This document shows positions 10,547 to 22,696 of a stretch of 64,000 nt of DNA, piece by piece. The position numbers and the translations under genes are program-made. Where the stretch lies: positions 248,001 to 312,000 of the forward strand of contig JACGCM010002893.1 in NCBI GenBank assembly GCA_014058105.1, in the 5' to 3' direction. The notes under the pieces are model-generated. The model was not told the origin of the DNA. It saw nothing but the letters and a program-made list of their open reading frames with translations, and made no database searches. Numbering within the stretch: position 1 is the stretch's first letter; each line of letters begins with the position of its first letter. The DNA comes from Kingdonia uniflora. Its lineage: Eukaryota; Streptophyta; Magnoliopsida; Ranunculales; Circaeasteraceae.

Positions 10547-10739
10547 CAATTACAGAAATAACTTCTCCCAACATTCGAGCAGTATAATACTGAAACCGTC
10601 GGATCCATAAAACTTGATGGACCTGGGAGAAATACTTTTATTGGCTCAAAACTCTCATCAGAAGAAAAAGAAACCCTCCTACAGCTATTGAAACAAATTG
10701 TCGATGCCTTTTCATGGTATTTTCAAGAAATACTATGAA

Positions 10740-11560
10740 TTGACCCTACCATAGCCTGGCACAAACTAAACCTAGTACTTGACAGCAAGCCTGCGTTATT
10801 GAAGCGACACAATCTGGCACCCAAACTACGAGAAGCAGTTAATAAAGAAATTGATAGGCTACTTTGAGTTGGATTTATTCGAGAAGCTAAATATCTAAAA
10901 TGGGTTTCCAACATCATAGTTGTCGCAAATAAGAATGGGAAATCAGGGTTTGCGTAGACTTCACTGAACCTAATAAGTTTATACCTAAGGATAACTTCCC
11001 CCTACCTTTGATCCCTCACCTCCTCGACTCCGTAGTTGGACATAAACTTCTGTCGATAATAGATGCAACATCAAGATATAATCAGGTTCTACTTGCCGAA
11101 GAAGATCAAGAAAAAACTATATTCGTAACAGAAAGGAGCCTTTACTATTATACAGTCATGCCTTTTAGATTAAAGAATGCAAGAGCAATGTATCAGTGAC
11201 TCGTGACCAGAATGTTTAAAGATAACTTTGGCAAAATCATGGAGGTGTACATCGATGACATGATATGCATGACCCTTAAACGAGAAGATCATTACAATAA
11301 TCTACAAACAATCTTCGATATCCTTCGTACATACCGTATGAAATTAAACCTTGAAAAATGCTAATTTGGAGTAGCATCTTGTAAATTCTTAGGCCATCTG
11401 GTAAGCAAGCGGGGGATAAAAATAAATCTAGAGAAAATTAAAGCATTCAAGGCCATGTCATCACCACGAACATAAAAGGATGTCCAAAAGCTCGCTGGAA
11501 AAGTTATCGCGCCTCACAGGTTCATCTAAAAGTCATCTGATCGATGCAAACTTCTTTACC
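10740..11560 (+). pseudogene. Reverse transcriptase of element B
   Basis: Seen in order: L-L-S-I-I-D-A-T-S-R-Y-N-Q (first palm Asp), V-M-P-F-R-L-K-N-A, Y-I-D-D-M near 11250 (catalytic Asp pair kept), R-M-K-L-N-L-E-K-C, F-L-G-H-L-V-S-K-R-G-I. Several stops are present, so it is inactive. Confidence 0.8.
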
Positions 11561-11629
11561 TCTTTCATGGGAACTCATCCCCAGTAATAAGAAAATAACC
11601 CTAGGAAATTATCTGGACCCAAAAATGTG

Positions 11630-12540
11630 AATTGTTCTTTTTAGACCTCAAAAGATACTTGGGGCGTCCTCCCATAATGAGTACTCATATTGATGACAAA
11701 GTATTAACAAAGAATTTATCGATAACAAAAGATTTAATCAGTTCTGTCCTGATTTGAGAAGATAACGGGGTGGAAAAACCAATTTACTTAATCAGCAAAA
11801 CTCTAATACCTGTAGAAAAAAGATACACAACAACTGAAAAATAATTGCTAGCTTTGGTTTACAGTTCCTAAATACTTTGACCTTATTTTCAACCATATAT
11901 CCTGTTAAGTTATCACCAAATTTCCCCTCAAACTAGTCCTTTCCAAAAAAGAAAAATCTAGAAGGGTACAACAATGGTCCGTATTCCTAAGAGAATATGA
12001 CATTTCTTTTGAGCTCTAAGTATTGATTAAAGGACAAGCAGTAGCCGACTTCTTAGCAGATTTCTCCGTTGAAGACCCAAAATGGGAGGAGCTCGAAGAA
12101 GTATTAACCGATGATTCTATTGCAGAACTAGTTGTATGGTCCCAAAGCACAAGATGAAGACTCTTTACAGATGGATCTACAAGATCAAGAAGATTAGGGA
12201 TTGGCATCATTCTAGTAACACCATCCAACCACAGAATCAAAAAAGTTATCAAACTCAAGTTCAATGCAACAAACAACAAAATATAGTATGAAGCTATCTT
12301 ACATGGCTTAGACCTCGCATTGATATTTTGAGCAGAAGAAATACTGTCTATCTGGACTTATTACTAGTAGCCAACCATTACAATATAACATTTAAAATAA
12401 CAGGTAAAATGGTTAAATATGCCGCTCTGGTCGAAAGAATGATGAAGAAGTTTATAAGAGCCACAATTTCTTATTTACCAAGAGCTGAAAATTGACATGC
12501 TGATGCACTAGCATACATAGCCGCAATGCTCGAGGACTGT
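11630..12540 (+). pseudogene. RNase H region of element B
   Basis: It has the connection segment (E-K-P-I-Y-L-I-S-K-T-L near 11770), then L-F-T-D-G-S-T near 12165 and Y-L-P-R-A-E-N near 12477. The frame is broken by stops and shifts. It corresponds to 26484-26894 of element C. Confidence 0.7.
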
Positions 12541-12829
12541 GAGAAAAGAACATTGGATATCAAAGTAATCCAATATTTAAGCCTTGAGACAAACTATGCA
12601 ATGCAAATTCAAGTTCTCAAAGATGAAGATCCTGAAGGCTGGAGAAAGCTATTCCTCATATACTTTAACTTTAATACCCACCCCGAAAACAAGGAAGAAG
12701 CTCGATCCCTATTTGCAAAAATGTCTAAGATTCAAACTCCAAGGAGGAGTACTGAACAGAATTATTGGCAGCAGCCCACTGATCGAATGTATTTCAAAAA
12801 AACAAGCAAAAGTTAAAATCAAAGAACTG

Positions 12830-13845
12830 TACAAAGGAATTTGTGCGACTCATATCTCAGGTCAATCGCTGGCTCAACGGGCTTTCACTTAAGGGTTGTA
12901 CTGGCCGAAGATGAGGCAAGACTGCGAGGATTTTGTTCGAAAATGCTATAAATGCCAAATCCATGCTTAAAATATCAAAACCCAGTCCTGACTTACATGT
13001 TAGTAATGTCCTATGGCCATTTAAAAGATGGGCAATCAACATCATTGATCCATTTCACCCCGCATCAGGAATTTTTTTTTGTCTTTATAGCTATAGATTA
13101 TTTTACCAAATGGGTCTAGGTTGTTCCACTTTGTCACACTAACGAAAATGAAGTAATAAAATTTTTATGGGAGCACATCATCACTAGGTTGGGCTGTCCA
13201 TAAATAATAAGGCCAGATAATGGCAAATAATTTATCAGGAGCAAGGTTCTCAAATTCCTCCACAAATACAAGATCCAGTTGACTACTTTGACACCTTACT
13301 ACCCACAGGGAAATGGTAAAGTCGAAGCTATTAATAAGAACATCAAATTGGGGTTACGAAAGCGACTGGACGAAAAGAAAGGACGATAGGTCGAGGACTT
13401 ACTTATTATCTTATGGGCATATATGACTATACCTCGAACATTCACAAGTTACACACCATTTATAATGGCTTTCGGAACCAAAATAGTCATTCCTTCAGAT
13501 CTTGACCTTTAATTGCTAGAAGACAAGTAACAGACGAATATAGCGAATTTAGACTTCTATGTAACCTTAATTGCCATCACAAACTTGGGACGATACCACA
13601 ATACTCTAAGAAAAATGTCCAACAAGAAAGTAAGAAAATAGACATTTGACATCGGCGACCTCGTACTTTGACGAATTCAAGATAGTACTTGATCAAAGAA
13701 ATCCAAAAAATTATTAGAAAATTAGGAAGGTCCTTATATTGTAAGAGACAAAACTGATAGTGGCACATACTTGTTAATGACTGAAGATAAATTACAACTA
13801 GAATTCCTATGGAATATAACCCATTTGAAGATGTTCTGCAGATAA
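12830..13845 (+). pseudogene. Integrase of element B
   Basis: An HHCC-type finger is recognisable (C-A-T-H-I-S-G near 12845, C-Y-K-C-Q near 12945; the first His is Tyr). Then F-K-R-W-A-I-N, A-I-D-Y-F-T-K-W-V with a frameshift in a T run near 13075, R-P-D-N-G-K, G-N-G-K-V-E-A-I (catalytic Glu), L-W-A-Y, and the end W-N-I-T-H-L-K-M-F before TAA at 13843. Stops interrupt all parts. Confidence 0.75.
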
Positions 13846-13959
13846 GTATTGTAATCTATTTACTTTTTCATAAATAAATTTTCTCTCATATCAATTCAAT
13901 AAATCATCTACTCTAAATTTTAGACCAAACTTTACAAGTTAGTGTCAAATTCAAGTCTT

Positions 13960-14260
13960 ATTTATTAAACAACAGATATCCCATAAATGATGCACGTCTG
14001 ACCATCATTACTAAACTCGACAAGCCATAACATGGTTATCTTGTCAATCAAGCCAGATATCCCATGGAGGAAACATGTTTGACAATCATTACAAAACTCA
14101 ACAAGCCATTACATGGCTGTCTTATCAATCAAACCTATATCCCATAGAGGAAACATCTCTGACAATCGTTCCTACAATCAGTAAGCCATAACATGGCTAT
14201 CTCATCACTCAAATTAAATATCCCCTAGGTAGACAACATATATAAACCACATGAGCAAAT
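13960..14260. repeat. Tandem repeat, about 3.5 copies of about 81 bp, element B
   Basis: The motif 'atatcccat' starts near 13975, 14056, 14136 and, decayed, 14217, each followed by 'gaggaaacat...gacaatcatt...aagccataacatgg'. It lies between the end of pol and the end of the antisense gene, as in elements A and H. Confidence 0.8.
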
Positions 14261-15306
14261 AACAGGTCTCATTTAATTCTGTTGACCATCTCGATATTCC
14301 ACCAAGAAATATCAAACATCACATCAAATATATTATACTACTTGTCTTTAATCGACAACTCAAATCAAACATTCAGAGATTCACACATAAAACTAAATAA
14401 ATCCAAGTTTAAATCAAATATTATTAGGTCCCATCGACCACTTGTACAACTGTTGTTTCAAAATATTCCTAAAAAATTTAAATACATTCAAATTATTTAC
14501 TTTTCTGGAGATATGATTGGGGTGATAATCTTCACTGGGAGATCAGGCGTAAGTTCATCTAGAATTTCCCCTCTAGTTTGCTCTGTACCATCAGGCAGGA
14601 CAGGGGTAACAACTGCAGCCTCAGCTACATCGTCTTCAACATCAGAATCTGCAAATTTAATCCTAGCAGCTGTAGCAAATCCCTTATAGAAGTCTTTTCT
14701 TTCCTCCATCATCTCTAATTGGTTAGAAAAGTTGGCCTTCATACGCCTCAAGGAGTCGAGACTCGCCAAGTTTCTAGTGGGCTTCAATTTCAATGAATCG
14801 AGAGAGCCCTTCTTCAACCCTATAACCATCTGTTAAGGCACCGAAGCTGCCTTCTATGGTCGACCACCGAGTTTACTCTCGGTCCCAACTAAAGTAACCT
14901 TCCCCTTCCCCTGCTTCTTGGTAAGATTTTGTCGAGTAACCCTCTTTAAAGGAGGAGCAAGTGCAAGAGGTAGAGTAGCAACCCTCTTCTTCTTCCCATC
15001 CTTCTTGAATCCTCCACTTAGCAATGCCTCCCTTTTTGCTACAGTGGAATCCATGGTATACCTACTCAGATCAGGGTTCTCGAGGGGGATGCTCAAATTT
15101 GTAGCTCTTTTGGTTTTGGCTGACATCTTACCATCGATAAGACCCGTCGTCACCTTTGGTTCGACCTCTCTTCAATCCTGCCTCCTTGAACAACTCTTTT
15201 ACTGCCTCTTGATCCTTAGCAAGGGAATCAATTCTGCCGTAATAGTTTGTTCTTAGATTATATAACCTCTCCTTAACTTTTGAATTTTTATCGACCTCCT
15301 TCAAAG

Positions 15307-15391
15307 CTGCACAAACAATACATCCAGTTAGTACATGTACAAAAGCAAACAAGTTCGACTAAAAAGAAACACACGAGCATGTACCACTAAC
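15307..15391 (-). other. Predicted intron 1 of antisense gene B (85 bp, phase 1)
   Basis: The donor is TTAG/GTTAGTGG and the acceptor TTTGTGCAG/CTTTG. The join gives N-F-Y-L/A-L-K-E. Same place and phase as in A, C and G. Confidence 0.7.
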
Positions 15392-16243
15392 CTAAGTAAA
15401 AGTTTTTCCATTTCAAAGGTTCTCCAGGCTCTTTTGGATTGAATTCGCAGTTCCCCTATATGAGAAGTCAATCAGTAAAATATTTACTGCCTCTCCAAAC
15501 CATGTTATTCAATAATGGTCTCTTAAGAAAGTTGGCCAAATACCTATACCTTACCTTACTTGGATTCTTGTTCAGTGCGTAATACACAAGCAAATCATCT
15601 ACATATATCAATTACTCTCCTCTTTCTTTAAGTCAAGAATTCAACACCACAACAACCCAAAATAAATTATATACGTTTGGGTTGAACTGATTAGGGGTAA
15701 CATCAAAAAAGTTTAAGAATTCCTTTTGATTAGCTCGAAGAGGCAGCTTCAAGCCCTTTTTAATTTATTCCCGATGAACGAGAATACCCTCCATAGGGAT
15801 TTCTTGGTCGGTCATCTCCCCATAATATTCCTCCAATCTTACATCTTGAGGGATACCATACTTCTTTTTAAAATTTTAAATTTCAACGGTCTCTTCCCCA
15901 TTCCCATAACACTCACCATCCTCGTCCAGATCTACTTCAGAATCACCTCCTATCCTGATCACTTGTCTGAGCCTCACGTTTGATGTCTGTCTTAGTTCTC
16001 TCCTTATCAACCTCTCCCCACGCAATATCAGAACACGAGGTGACTTCATTCGCTGCCTTGATTCCCCCAAACTCCCTAACAACATACCCACCATTATTTC
16101 CAACCCTATACTTTCTACCTAACTCTTGAACACAAGTAGTGATGTCGATAATTATTGGTTCTATATTGACAACGTTGAACATAGTTCCTTCTGCAACTGC
16201 ATCAAGAAGATTAGTGTTTTGTACTGGTTTAGCCATTTCGAAC

Positions 16244-17017
16244 CTGAAAATCATATCATTTGTTTTTAAATTAGTTATACATCATTTTTTGTACTACAAA
16301 GTAATTTAAATTTATTGCCACAAGTCCAATAAATCCTTTATCTACACTACCAAGCGTTGTCAAAGCTTATGCTCTAAAGGCCCATCATATCTGTTACTAT
16401 CTCATTCTCGACTAAATTCACAAAACTTTAGTTAAAGTTCTTATATCAATAATATCTTCATCGACAATTATTTAAATTACTTGTCTACATTCTTGAAGAT
16501 ATTATACAAGTATATTCAACAATCTTCTTAAAGATACCAACAGTGAAAATGGTACCCAACTTCTTGCCAAAAAAGGAAACTAAAATTTATTTATTTTACA
16601 ATATCTCCGGCAGTAATTCAGGCCAAACACGGCATAAATACCAACAATCACTTGTTCGCCCCACCCTTTACTACATTCCACCTCCTATTTCTTTCAAACA
16701 TCTGCAACTCCACGTCGACCAAAATCATTCCTCTCTTCACCCCAAACAAACAAAGATCACTCCCTGTGTATATACAACCGCCTTATTTTTAGAGACTACT
16801 CTAAACAACACCATCAACTCTATTTTATATCCAATCACACAGATAGCAACCCAAACCCTAAAATAGACCTCCCTTCAATTTCTCGCACAAATACCAACTA
16901 TTATCCCAATTAATCAATACTCAACATACACACAAATATAACCTATAATGGGTTTCAACCAATTTACATACAAGAAAACAAGGAAATCGAATCATGGAAA
17001 AGAAAAGAAAAACTAAC
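16244..17017 (-). other. Predicted intron 0 of antisense gene B (774 bp)
   Basis: The donor is TTAAAAG/GTTAGTT and the acceptor ATTTTCAG/GTTC, directly before the Met-containing start of the domain exon. It is longer than in A (164 bp) and G (237 bp). No coding signal is seen inside. Confidence 0.45.
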
Positions 17018-17870
17018 CTTTTAAGTCGTGTTGCTTGTAAATCATTATCCTCTACAACTTTCAGCCTCTCAATGAGTACAAATATCTCCTCAGTACCAAT
17101 GTTGAAGTGGTTAACAAGTGAAGAACAAAGAGAATCAGAAACCACTTTCGAATTTTTAGAAAAATAGAAGTATGAACAATTACCAGCCATAGGGGTATTT
17201 ATAGGCCCCACGCGACGATTTCATGTACCACCTCGAGACTCTGTACCTAACCGTTTGGCAGTTTTTCTTTTTTTATTTGCCTAGCCTGCCTCTTCTCAAA
17301 ATCCTTCACTCTTTCGTTCCTCGAAGATAATAGACCATTACAATGTTGCTCTAGACCATCTAGATACACCCCAACGTCCTCAGTTTCTTCATCCTCTCCA
17401 ATGTAGTATTCAAACTCACAAAAAGATACTGAGCATCAAATTCCTTATAAACTAGTACATCACCTGAAGGTAAAATACCTGGCCATTATTCTTTACAAAC
17501 CTCCACCATATCTTTCCTCTTTATTTACCTACTATATTCATGGTACAGTTGTAACCAAAATTTTAAAATTCAAAAAATATTTGACATGACAATATCATCA
17601 CTGACTTACATATCGAGAATATATTATTTGAAAACTCATTTTTATTCAATCGAGAACAAGTACATAACATGGTCACATATAATTACATTTAAAACATGAC
17701 ACATGATTTACTTGTCCATATGAAATCAATACTCCTCCAGGAGCTGGAATATCTTCTTTCCTTCTCTCATCCTCTGCGATATACCTTAGCATAGCACGAC
17801 GATGGTTGATCTCATGCACTTTATCTACAAAGATGCCATACTAAAACTTATGGTCAGTTTCCTCTTCCAT

Positions 17871-18029
17871 CTACTCTGGCGACATCCTGACAATATTTAA
17901 AGGACCCCAAGGAGGAAATACATCAAAAATCGACAAAAGCCCCAAGTATTGTTCCTCCACTTCAGCCACCTTAATGACCAGATGACCTTCCTCTACATCC
18001 TGTCGATGACGAGAATGAGTTCTCACCAT
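17871..18029 (-). pseudogene. Antisense ORF2, element B
   Basis: A short frame starts M-V-R-T-H-S-R and contains E-E-G-H-L-V-I-K-V-A-E-V-E-E. The same block, E-G-x-L-x-I-K-x-A-E, occurs at 33733 (plus) and 44213 (minus) in the same place between ORF1 and the main ORF. Homology continues past the stop near 17871 toward 17700. Function unknown. Confidence 0.5.
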
Positions 18030-18245
18030 TACAACAAAGCTCTGTACCTTTTCCAAATAAAGATGGCTATTTATAAAAGAAGCTATAGCTCTCCAACAAA
18101 TATACAACACCGGTCAAAGATACTTGCCCTACATTCGTGCCACAAATCAAGGGATTTTTGTTTCCCAACATCTTTTCCAATACAAGAATCAACATCATAA
18201 GTCCAAAAATATTCTTCTCGACACATTAACAAGTAATTGTATCGA

Positions 18246-18257
18246 GAATGAGGCGAT
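18246..18257 (+). other. Polypurine tract of element B
   Basis: GAATGAGGCGAT precedes the LTR start TGTAGTAAC. It corresponds to GAGGGGGCGAT before the LTR at 34517. Confidence 0.5.
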
Positions 18258-18742
18258 TGTAGTAACATATTCCCCAAATTTGATAAGAAAGAGCTATCAG
18301 AGTTATGTCAAAGGTATTTGATCATTCGATAATATTATAAATCTACAACTACAGAGCTTGACCCTCTACAGTAGCCGTTACACTTGGTCAAATGTAGTCG
18401 TTGAACATACTCTATAAAGTTTGTCCACCTCCCCTAAAGTTAGGAGAAATATTATGTGCTTGTAACTATTTATATCCATTTATAAATACATGCAGAACAT
18501 ATAGCAATACAGACGATATTCTTTACCTTTCTTTATACCCATAAACCAGATTTCTCTACAAGTGTAATAGATTAACATATAGTGAATTTGTATCACAAAA
18601 ACCTCCTTGAGGTTGTGGTTTTCTCAGGCTTCACTAAGTTTCAATATAAAATATATTGTGTGTTAGCTTCTATTTGCATTTATTTCATATTTCTTTATCT
18701 AAGTATTGGCGATGTTTACCAACCAGAAGACTAGCCATTACA
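18258..18742 (+). repeat. 3' LTR of element B (485 bp)
   Basis: It starts TGTAGTAACATATTCCCC after a polypurine tract and ends CTAGCCATTACA. It has a TATA-like stretch near 18470 and the family's 'cttgaggttgtggttttctc' block near 18605. Its length almost equals the 5' LTR of element C (483 bp), though the U3 parts differ. Confidence 0.6.
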
Positions 18743-19830
18743 ACTCTCATTCCTTAAATTTTTTGCTTGCATTATTTGATTGGATATAGAGATGACGTAA
18801 AAATTATATAAGTTTGAAAATGTATTTTTTTTGTTCTTCTCTTATCACAATGCCAGAGAGTATGAATTAGGTAGGGGTGAGCATTTAGATTGAAAAAGTT
18901 ATGTTTTTATTTTGGGGGAATATATGTCTTTAAATATTTAAAGGTGTAATTAACTGCTTTTACAGTGGGATGGGGTGAGTTTTTATAGTTTGGGGTGTAT
19001 TTAAAATTTCTCATTAAATATACAAGAAAATGCCACTTTTACTCTTTTATATTAATAACAACATTAAAGGAAAGGACCACATACTTGCTAAATATAAAAA
19101 TGTAAAATATTATATTACTTCCTTCTACTTTCAAATAAAATATTGTGAAATATTATACAGTGACCCTTATAAATTTATGGATTTAGTGCTTGAGACTTGT
19201 TGTGGGAGGCTTATATGACAATAAAGACATGTACCTTAAAAGCAACCTTAAAAAGTATCTAAATTAATGTGTATGATAAAAACCAATATAAGTTTTTGCG
19301 AATTCTTGTTCGTTGAACTTTGCAAAACAATTATAATTTTTTTAGTGCTTGTTTTTTTCTTCTTAATTGTGTAAGAGTTTGGACATTATTCTGACTTGAA
19401 ATTTCATGAATATTTTGTACTAGTTATTCGCGTTCACAAAATGAACGAAGGCCATCTTGTGACTATTTTATAATAAAAATGTGTATTTACTAAATATCTT
19501 CAAAATATTAAATTTGGCAGTATTTGGAATTTTTTTTGACGTTGTTACTAGAGGGGTACAAATGGTAGAGAAAGATAAGAGATTTGATTTGTTTTTAGGG
19601 AGTTGTAAAAAGATAAATGCCACATTTTTTGAGGGGCCTCACGTAGAAATAGGTGCATATATCCTCACGCAAGCCAGGTTTGTACTGGTGAGAGACATGT
19701 TAACTCCCTTAAAAAATTTGAAAATATTTTCCTCACCCACCAGTATGGGTAATAAAATACACGTGGCAACTGAGAACCTGCAACTGGGACTCTTTGTCAC
19801 TCCATCTTAAACATAGTTTCTCAGTTCGAT
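18743..19830. other. Spacer, no supported gene
   Basis: AT-rich sequence. A 109-codon frame at 19481-19810 (+) has no feature I recognise and no neighbours that would support it. Confidence 0.4.
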
Positions 19831-20245
19831 TGTCCTAAAAGAATCTTTTAAAGTACCTCACTCACTTAGTTTTGAGTGCCACGTAAGATTTTTGTCCTCC
19901 AACAATACCTCTCTCACTTAATTTTTCTCCTTAAAAAGCAAGGTTGAGCCTTGCTTTCCAACGTGTAATCTTGCTTTCTTACGTCTCGATCGGGCACCCA
20001 AGTGTTGGGTGGCTGTTTTTTTTCTAATCGGGCCTAAGGTTTAGGTGCCCAATTGTTTTTTTCAAATCGGGCGCCTAACACTTAGGAGCCTGATTACATT
20101 TTTTTTAAGAAATTTAATGGGCGACCAACATTTAGGCGTCTGCTGAGAAAACCAACTGAGGTACTGTTGGATGAAATTGGACCTCACTCAGTTGGAATTT
20201 GGTTTTTTTCACCTAACTGAGTGGGGAACTTTAGGAGATGCTCTA
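19830..20245. mobile_element. MITE-like element with inverted ends
   Basis: The left end (tcctaaaagaat...tacctcactcacttag) and right end (ctaactgagtggggaactttagga) are imperfect inverted repeats. A second inverted pair lies inside (tccaacaatacctc near 19894 and gaggtactgttgga near 20159). The middle holds four short units beginning atcgggc/aatgggc at 19989, 20027, 20066 and 20115, each with a GC-rich palindromic head and a T run. It has no coding capacity. The superfamily is uncertain; hAT-like is a guess from the 'gatgctcta' end. Confidence 0.45.
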
Positions 20246-20789
20246 AGCGCCTTTTCATCGTACATGTGTTTTATTTGATTTCTTTTATTAACCACAGTTA
20301 AATTAGTCGTCAATAAGATATCTTATCCTCTAATTTTGGGCAAATATCAATTAACTGAGAACTTGAGTATATAAAATATCCTTTTATGGTGTAATCTTAT
20401 TAGGATTTTTATTAAGAGAAAAAAAAGAGTAACACATTGTCTAATTCTCTACTTTATCAACAAATAATTAGGCCAACGCGTTCATATCTATTTTCCAATT
20501 TTGATTCAATTTATTTTTGAATTTTAATTCAATTTAAAGCTTAATGCTTCAAAAAAATAGTTGTATGTCATAATTCATTCTATTTACATCGAAGCAAAAC
20601 AATAGTTTTCTATTTTGTTGTGACTCAAGATATCTAAATTTTGTCAAAAATGGGAGATTCCAAAAATAGAAACACTATTACAGTAGTTAATTGATATCCG
20701 TCCTTAAATTGGGTAAAAGATAACATCTTCAACAAATAACTTAACCAAGGTTCGGACGGTTCTTGGTCCTAAGCCATTAGGAATGAATT

Positions 20790-20845
20790 TCTTCTTTTTT
20801 TTTTCTCTCTCTCTCTCTTTCTTCTTCTTTTTTCTCAACTTTTAA
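20790..20845. repeat. Pyrimidine-rich simple repeat
   Basis: A run of T, then (CT)n, then CTT units. Confidence 0.8.
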
Positions 20846-20952
20846 GATCTAAATTTTTTTCTCCGATACTAAATCATGGTTTGAATTTCCCTTCTTCTCT
20901 ACGTGGGAGGAGATTTAAATCTATGTTATATCTATCCTTGTTTAAGGGTTGG

Positions 20953-21360
20953 CTAAGAGCATCCACATCAGCCTCCCTGAACTTATTTTAGGGAGGCAAT
21001 AAAATTAAAAAATGTTTTTTTAGACTCCTTAAATTTTCTTTCCTCCCTATTTTTACACTATCTCCCCTCAACAATCATAAGGAGGGAGAAAGAAGATTTG
21101 GGTAGCCACGTAAATGTTTCTTACGTGGAAAGTGAAAAGTGGTTTCTCATTTATGTTGTACATGCATGGTTATTTGGCTCCCTATTTAAAAGAGTTTGAA
21201 AATGAAAAAAAAAACAAAAATAGAGTTCCACGTCACAATAGTTCCCTATTTTTCATCTATTCTAACCCTGAGATACTTATTGCATATTTATGTTTATGCA
21301 ACGAGAGAATCAATCAACTGTATTTGGATGTTATCATTTTTGATGTGCACTAGTACTAGA
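20953..21360. mobile_element. MITE-like fragment
   Basis: It begins with the common plant MITE end 'taagagcatccacatcagcctccct' and continues AT-rich with internal copies of 'cctcccta' and 'gggagg'. I could not find a matching right end, so the element is partial or misidentified. Confidence 0.3.
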
Positions 21361-22140
21361 GTGGCTTTAACACCATCCAATTGTATTTTTACTTATCTTT
21401 ATCTTTGTAAGTGGTTAGGGTGAGCCAATACTTCCCGCTCACCCAAGCCGTTATTCATACACGCCATTTATTTCCCATATTACCCCTCTTAAACTACCTA
21501 AGTCACTCTTCAACCATTTTGTGTGTGCCAAAATTACTATCATAGCTCCAAAAATATTACTTGCTTAATAGTATACCTTCTAATGTTAACGAGCATTCTG
21601 CGTGCCCTTATTATATAAAGTTTGAATTTGTCTAATTTATAAATCAATGTTTTTAATATTTTAGCTTTTAGGTCCAAAATAATAGTATTTATTTTTATTT
21701 TTTGAGTTTCTATCATAAAATCTTTTTAACAAACTGCCTTTTTGTTCATCTATATTTACAATATGCCACTATCGATTTTCACAAAAAATCTCGTTCTTTT
21801 TCTTTCTCACTCATATCTCATTATAGTTTTGATGCAAAAACTAATTAGTCACCCATAAACGGAAAATAATATCATTCTTATATATTATATGTAATTATTT
21901 AAATTTGAAAAAGCATATAATAAATGAAAATTGCAAAAAATAACACCCTTTAAGCGTTGTCTTCATAATCTTTGTACTCCTCCACTTTATTTTTCTTGTC
22001 TCCATTATCACTACCTGAATCATTGTTTTCTTTGTCATCGTTTCCTTCGTCATCATTTGAGATATTGTGGTCACTGTATTATGTTTCATCTATGTCAATA
22101 TGATCCTCGTTAGCCCCACTACATTGTTATATGAGCTTAC
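21361..22140. other. Spacer, no gene seen
   Basis: AT-rich, no supported feature up to the LTR of element C. The last five bases before the LTR are CTTAC. Confidence 0.4.
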
Positions 22141-22623
22141 TGTAAGGACTTATTCCCACTCTTGATCTCATAGAAGCTTAGATATCGACCTCAATACAAA
22201 CAACTTGAATTCATAACCACATGAAGTCATTAAAAGAAGCCGTGACAAAATAGAAGAGTCAGACTGGTACACAACCATTATGAAGGTCTATCAAAATTTT
22301 GTTATAACTTTTGTAATTAAAGAAGATTATGGTCATAAAACGGTCATAATATGAGACCTATAAAGAGGACCAAAGAACAACAGATAAGAGATGGATAATT
22401 CTCTCTATAAAGTATAAACAAAACTATTCAGAGCGTTCCTTGTAATAGCTAGTCACTCAATCAATAAGATCTGCCTTTCTAAATCCTCAAGAGAGGTCGT
22501 GGTTTTTACCTATTCAAAGGTTTCCATGCTAGTTCTTGTGTGTGTGATTATTTGTTATTTTATGCGTTCTGATCATATTTGGTGTGAGATACTAAGTTTA
22601 AGATACAAAATTAGGCTCTTACA
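22141..22623 (+). repeat. 5' LTR of element C (483 bp)
   Basis: It starts TGTAAGGACTTATTCCC and ends TTAGGCTCTTACA. It has a likely TATA box (tataaagaggacc near 22361), a polyadenylation-like signal (aataag near 22464) and the family block 'gaggtcgtggtttttacc' near 22493. A primer-binding leader follows directly. Confidence 0.75.
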
Positions 22624-22643
22624 TTTTGTGCCATATGTAGGAA
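22624..22643 (+). other. Primer-binding leader of element C
   Basis: TTTTGTGCCATATGTAGGAA is a decayed form of the leader seen intact at 50944-50925. Leaders of this form follow the 5' LTR in many plant Ty3/gypsy elements and hold the tRNA primer site. The tRNA cannot be assigned safely. Confidence 0.55.
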
Positions 22644-22696
22644 TCAAAATAATTAGCCATATTTTTTTTATAACAGGTGCTTATCATCTTCTCAGA

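Larger units (their letters stand above)
14497..17211 (-). pseudogene. Main antisense gene of element B (Transposase_28-like), multi-exon
   Basis: Exon order from the right: 17211-17018 (begins with Met), intron to 16244, exon 16243-15392, intron 15391-15307, exon 15306-14497. The second exon contains M-A-K-P-V-Q-N at 16233, then a Transposase_28-like core G-L-K-L-P-L-R ... T-P-N-Q-F-N-P-N near 15780-15680, V-D-D-L-L-V-Y-Y near 15595 and W-K-N-F-Y before the intron. The last exon is basic, then acidic, ending I-I-S-P-E-K. It lacks the long coiled coils of A and C. Stops occur in the core and between 14854 and 14829. Function unknown beyond family resemblance. Confidence 0.7.
8931..18742 (+). 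mobile_element. Element B: Ty3/gypsy (Tat/Retand-like), 5' truncated
   Basis: The order is gag, Zn-like motif, protease, RT, RNase H, integrase (to 13845), tandem repeats, antisense gene (14497-18029, minus), polypurine tract, and 3' LTR (18258-18742). The 5' LTR, leader and first part of gag are missing; gag abuts the integrase of element A at about 8930. All reading frames have many stops and shifts, so this is an old copy. Confidence 0.8.

Noticed and set aside
14918..15256. 112-codon plus-strand frame
   Set aside because: It lies opposite the last exon of antisense gene B, which has conserved homology; the plus frame has none.
19481..19810. 109-codon frame as a host gene
   Set aside because: No motif, no homology visible to me, and no neighbouring exons; kept only as a mention in the spacer entry.
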